Shown here in pieces: positions 35,088 to 36,599 of a stretch of 36,599 bases of DNA. The translations under genes were made by a program, and so were the position numbers. Within the stretch, counting starts at the first letter, position 1. Each line of letters begins with the position of its first letter. The notes under the pieces were generated by a model, which did no database searches, had not been told where the DNA came from, and was given only the letters and a program-made list of their open reading frames with translations. The stretch comes from Minisyncoccota bacterium (GTDB lineage: Bacteria; Patescibacteriota; Minisyncoccia; Phycocordibacterales; UBA12079): NCBI GenBank assembly GCA_023129575.1, contig JAGMBS010000010.1, forward strand, positions 1-36,599, written 5' to 3'.

Positions 35088-36599
35088 ATGAGTATATTTC
35101 AACTTAAGAAATCTGCAACGGCGAAAGTCGCTTCAGTTTTCGTAGGTGGCGCGATGGCTCTTAGTTTGTGTTTAGGTGTCGGAGTTGTTCCGGCTCAAGC
35201 GCAAACTATAGAAGAACTTACAGCGCAAATTAATAGTTTGCTTGTGACGATTGCGGCTTTGCAAGCGCAATTGGCAACACTGTCGGGAACTCCGGCGGCA
35301 ACAGTATCCTACTCTTTCACTAAGAACCTTTCCAAAGGGGGCAGCGGAGCGGATGTTTTGAATCTGCAAAAGGTTCTTAATATGAGCGCGGACACGCAAG
35401 TGGCTGCGACAGGAGTCGGTTCAACCGGAAACGAAACGGAGTATTTTGGTTCGTTGACCAAGGCGGCTGTCATCAAATATCAGAACAAGTATATGTCTGA
35501 AATTTTGACGCCGGTCGGTTTGACGGCGGGCACGGGTTATGTTGGTCCATCCACGCGAGCTAAATTGAATACAATGACAACTCCTGTTACTCCGGTCACA
35601 CCAGTTACACCGGTTACGCCAGTGGTAACGCCTGTTGGAACGGGCTTGACAGTCACGGCGGGAGTTCAACCCACGGCAACCTTGGCGCCGTATCTTGCGG
35701 CGAGAGTGCCTTTCACAAAGGTTGTTTTGACGGCCAGCGCGGACGGAGACATTGTTGTTAATTCCCTAAAAGTAGAAAAAGCCGGCTTGGTTCAAGATGC
35801 CGCTTTTGTCGGAGTTATTCTTTTGGATGAAGATGGAACGCAGCTTGGCATCGCCAAGACATTGAATTCACTTCACCAAGCAACAATTGGCGATGTCTTC
35901 ACGGTTAAAGCCGGAACATCCAAGACGGTTACAATTGCCGGCAATATGCATGCAACTATGACTAATTACACCGGTGAAGTGGGCGGAATATCCGTTATTG
36001 CGGTGAATACGTCAGCGACGGTGAACGGTTCTTTCCCAATTATGGGAACTCACCACACAATGAACAACACTCTTACAATCGGAACAGTTGATGCCGCTCG
36101 GGGGGTTAACGACCCGAACGCTTCGGCGACAAAAGAAGTTGGTGTAACCGACTACACCTTTGCCGCTGTCAAGATAACGGCCGGTTCAGCTGAAAAAGTT
36201 AGAATTCATTCTTTGCGATGGAATCAATCAGGTTCAGTGGGTTCTTCAGACCTTGAAAATCTCAAGACCTATGTTGACGGAACGGCTTATGATTTGACAG
36301 TATCTTCCGACGGCAAATATTACACGGCCAATTTTGGCGATGGGATTGTAATTGATAAAGGTCTTTCCAAAGAGATCTCAATTAAAGGTGATATTGTGAG
36401 CGGTTCAGGCCGAACAGTTGTCTTTGACATTTACAAAGATACCGACCTTCATGTGACCGGCGAAACTTACGGCTATGGAATCACGCCGGCGGAATCAGGC
36501 GCAGCGGATGCGGCAACGGCGACATCGCAATTCACGACTGGGACACCTTGGTATGACAACGCTCATGTAACAGTTTCAGATGGTTCTATAACTGTTTCA
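35088..36599 (+). CDS. S-layer-like surface protein (5' part, runs off the window)
   Basis: 504 codons are visible and the frame is still open at the end. A signal peptide (AKVASVFVGGAMALSLCLGV, cleavage after AQA near residue 38) is followed by a short coiled coil (IEELTAQINSLLVTIAALQA). A peptidoglycan-binding-like domain lies at about residues 73-162 (LSKGGSGADVLNLQKVLNMS ... YFGSLTKAAVIKYQNKYM ... GYVGPSTRAKLN). A TPVTPV linker (about 165-184) leads into T/V/G-rich Ig-like repeats. This order matches putative S-layer proteins of Parcubacteria; the assignment is inferred from composition and context. The domain is shared with the protein encoded at 24391. The long leader and good promoter fit high expression. 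Confidence 0.82.
   Translation, partial: MSIFQLKKSATAKVASVFVGGAMALSLCLGVGVVPAQAQTIEELTAQINSLLVTIAALQAQLATLSGTPAATVSYSFTKNLSKGGSGADVLNLQKVLNMSADTQVAATGVGSTGNETEYFGSLTKAAVIKYQNKYMSEILTPVGLTAGTGYVGPSTRAKLNTMTTPVTPVTPVTPVTPVVTPVGTGLTVTAGVQPTATLAPYLAARVPFTKVVLTASADGDIVVNSLKVEKAGLVQDAAFVGVILLDEDGTQLGIAKTLNSLHQATIGDVFTVKAGTSKTVTIAGNMHATMTNYTGEVGGISVIAVNTSATVNGSFPIMGTHHTMNNTLTIGTVDAARGVNDPNASATKEVGVTDYTFAAVKITAGSAEKVRIHSLRWNQSGSVGSSDLENLKTYVDGTAYDLTVSSDGKYYTANFGDGIVIDKGLSKEISIKGDIVSGSGRTVVFDIYKDTDLHVTGETYGYGITPAESGAADAATATSQFTTGTPWYDNAHVTVSDGSITVS

Noticed and set aside
1-36599. tRNA, rRNA or known riboswitch
   Set aside because: I looked for T-loop-type GTTCRANNC motifs with flanking stems, rRNA-like conserved blocks and common riboswitch cores and found none I could support; a covariance search would settle this.

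Overview
The window looks like a chromosomal piece of a Patescibacteria/CPR bacterium, most likely of the Parcubacteria type. The support is indirect but consistent: AT-rich, A-tract-rich DNA; compact housekeeping genes; an alpha2-type glycyl-tRNA synthetase; a divergent S6 beside SSB and a short S18; a tandem ThyX; several secreted proteins with the peptidoglycan-binding-like repeats typical of CPR surface proteins; and many short palindromes that even sit in frame inside conserved genes. No rRNA, tRNA or CRISPR array was seen.

Layout. 1-2.4 kb: a thymidylate pathway operon (tmk, tandem thyX) with a classical promoter, strong Shine-Dalgarno sites and a terminator. 2.4-10.2 kb: ileS (1244 aa, with a complete histidine-phosphatase domain inserted between its two zinc-binding halves), recO, a membrane-anchored beta-sandwich protein and glyQS. 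10.37-19.02 kb: an accessory/defence island bounded by inverted copies of a 21-nt repeat. It holds a Schlafen/AlbA_2-type ATPase gene, a four-gene operon of winged-helix and HEPN-like proteins of unknown function, remnants of two DNA methyltransferase genes, an intact methyltransferase fused to an Mrr-like nuclease, a DinD/Bro-N antirepressor-like gene next to a duplicated gene start, a membrane/HTH protein, and a Fic protein that has lost its catalytic histidine. 19.1-23.0 kb: M16 protease, AI-2E-family transporter and metG. 23.2-25.8 kb: two exported surface proteins. 25.9-28.0 kb: tatD and rpsF-ssb-rpsR. 28.2-29.6 kb: an AbiEii-type toxin-antitoxin pair and a small Cys-rich protein. 29.7-33.4 kb on the minus strand: ftsK, a membrane-anchored Ig-like protein and recA. 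33.7 kb: an HTH regulator gene full of a short direct repeat and flanked by direct repeats. 35.1 kb to the end: the 5' part of an S-layer-like protein gene with a long, highly structured leader.

Two styles of gene start coexist. Many genes have an (often TGn-extended) -10 box exactly six bases before the start codon, implying leaderless mRNAs. A few (tmk, thyX, the Cys-rich gene) have AAGGAGG-type ribosome sites. Two surface-protein genes share an 11-nt motif, AGTTATCCACA, placed 29-30 nt before their -10 boxes. The most unusual items are the IleS-phosphatase fusion, a 53-nt segment shared in frame by ileS and metG, the unknown four-gene HEPN/winged-helix operon, and the AAGGACA repeat cluster in and before the regulator at 33.7 kb.
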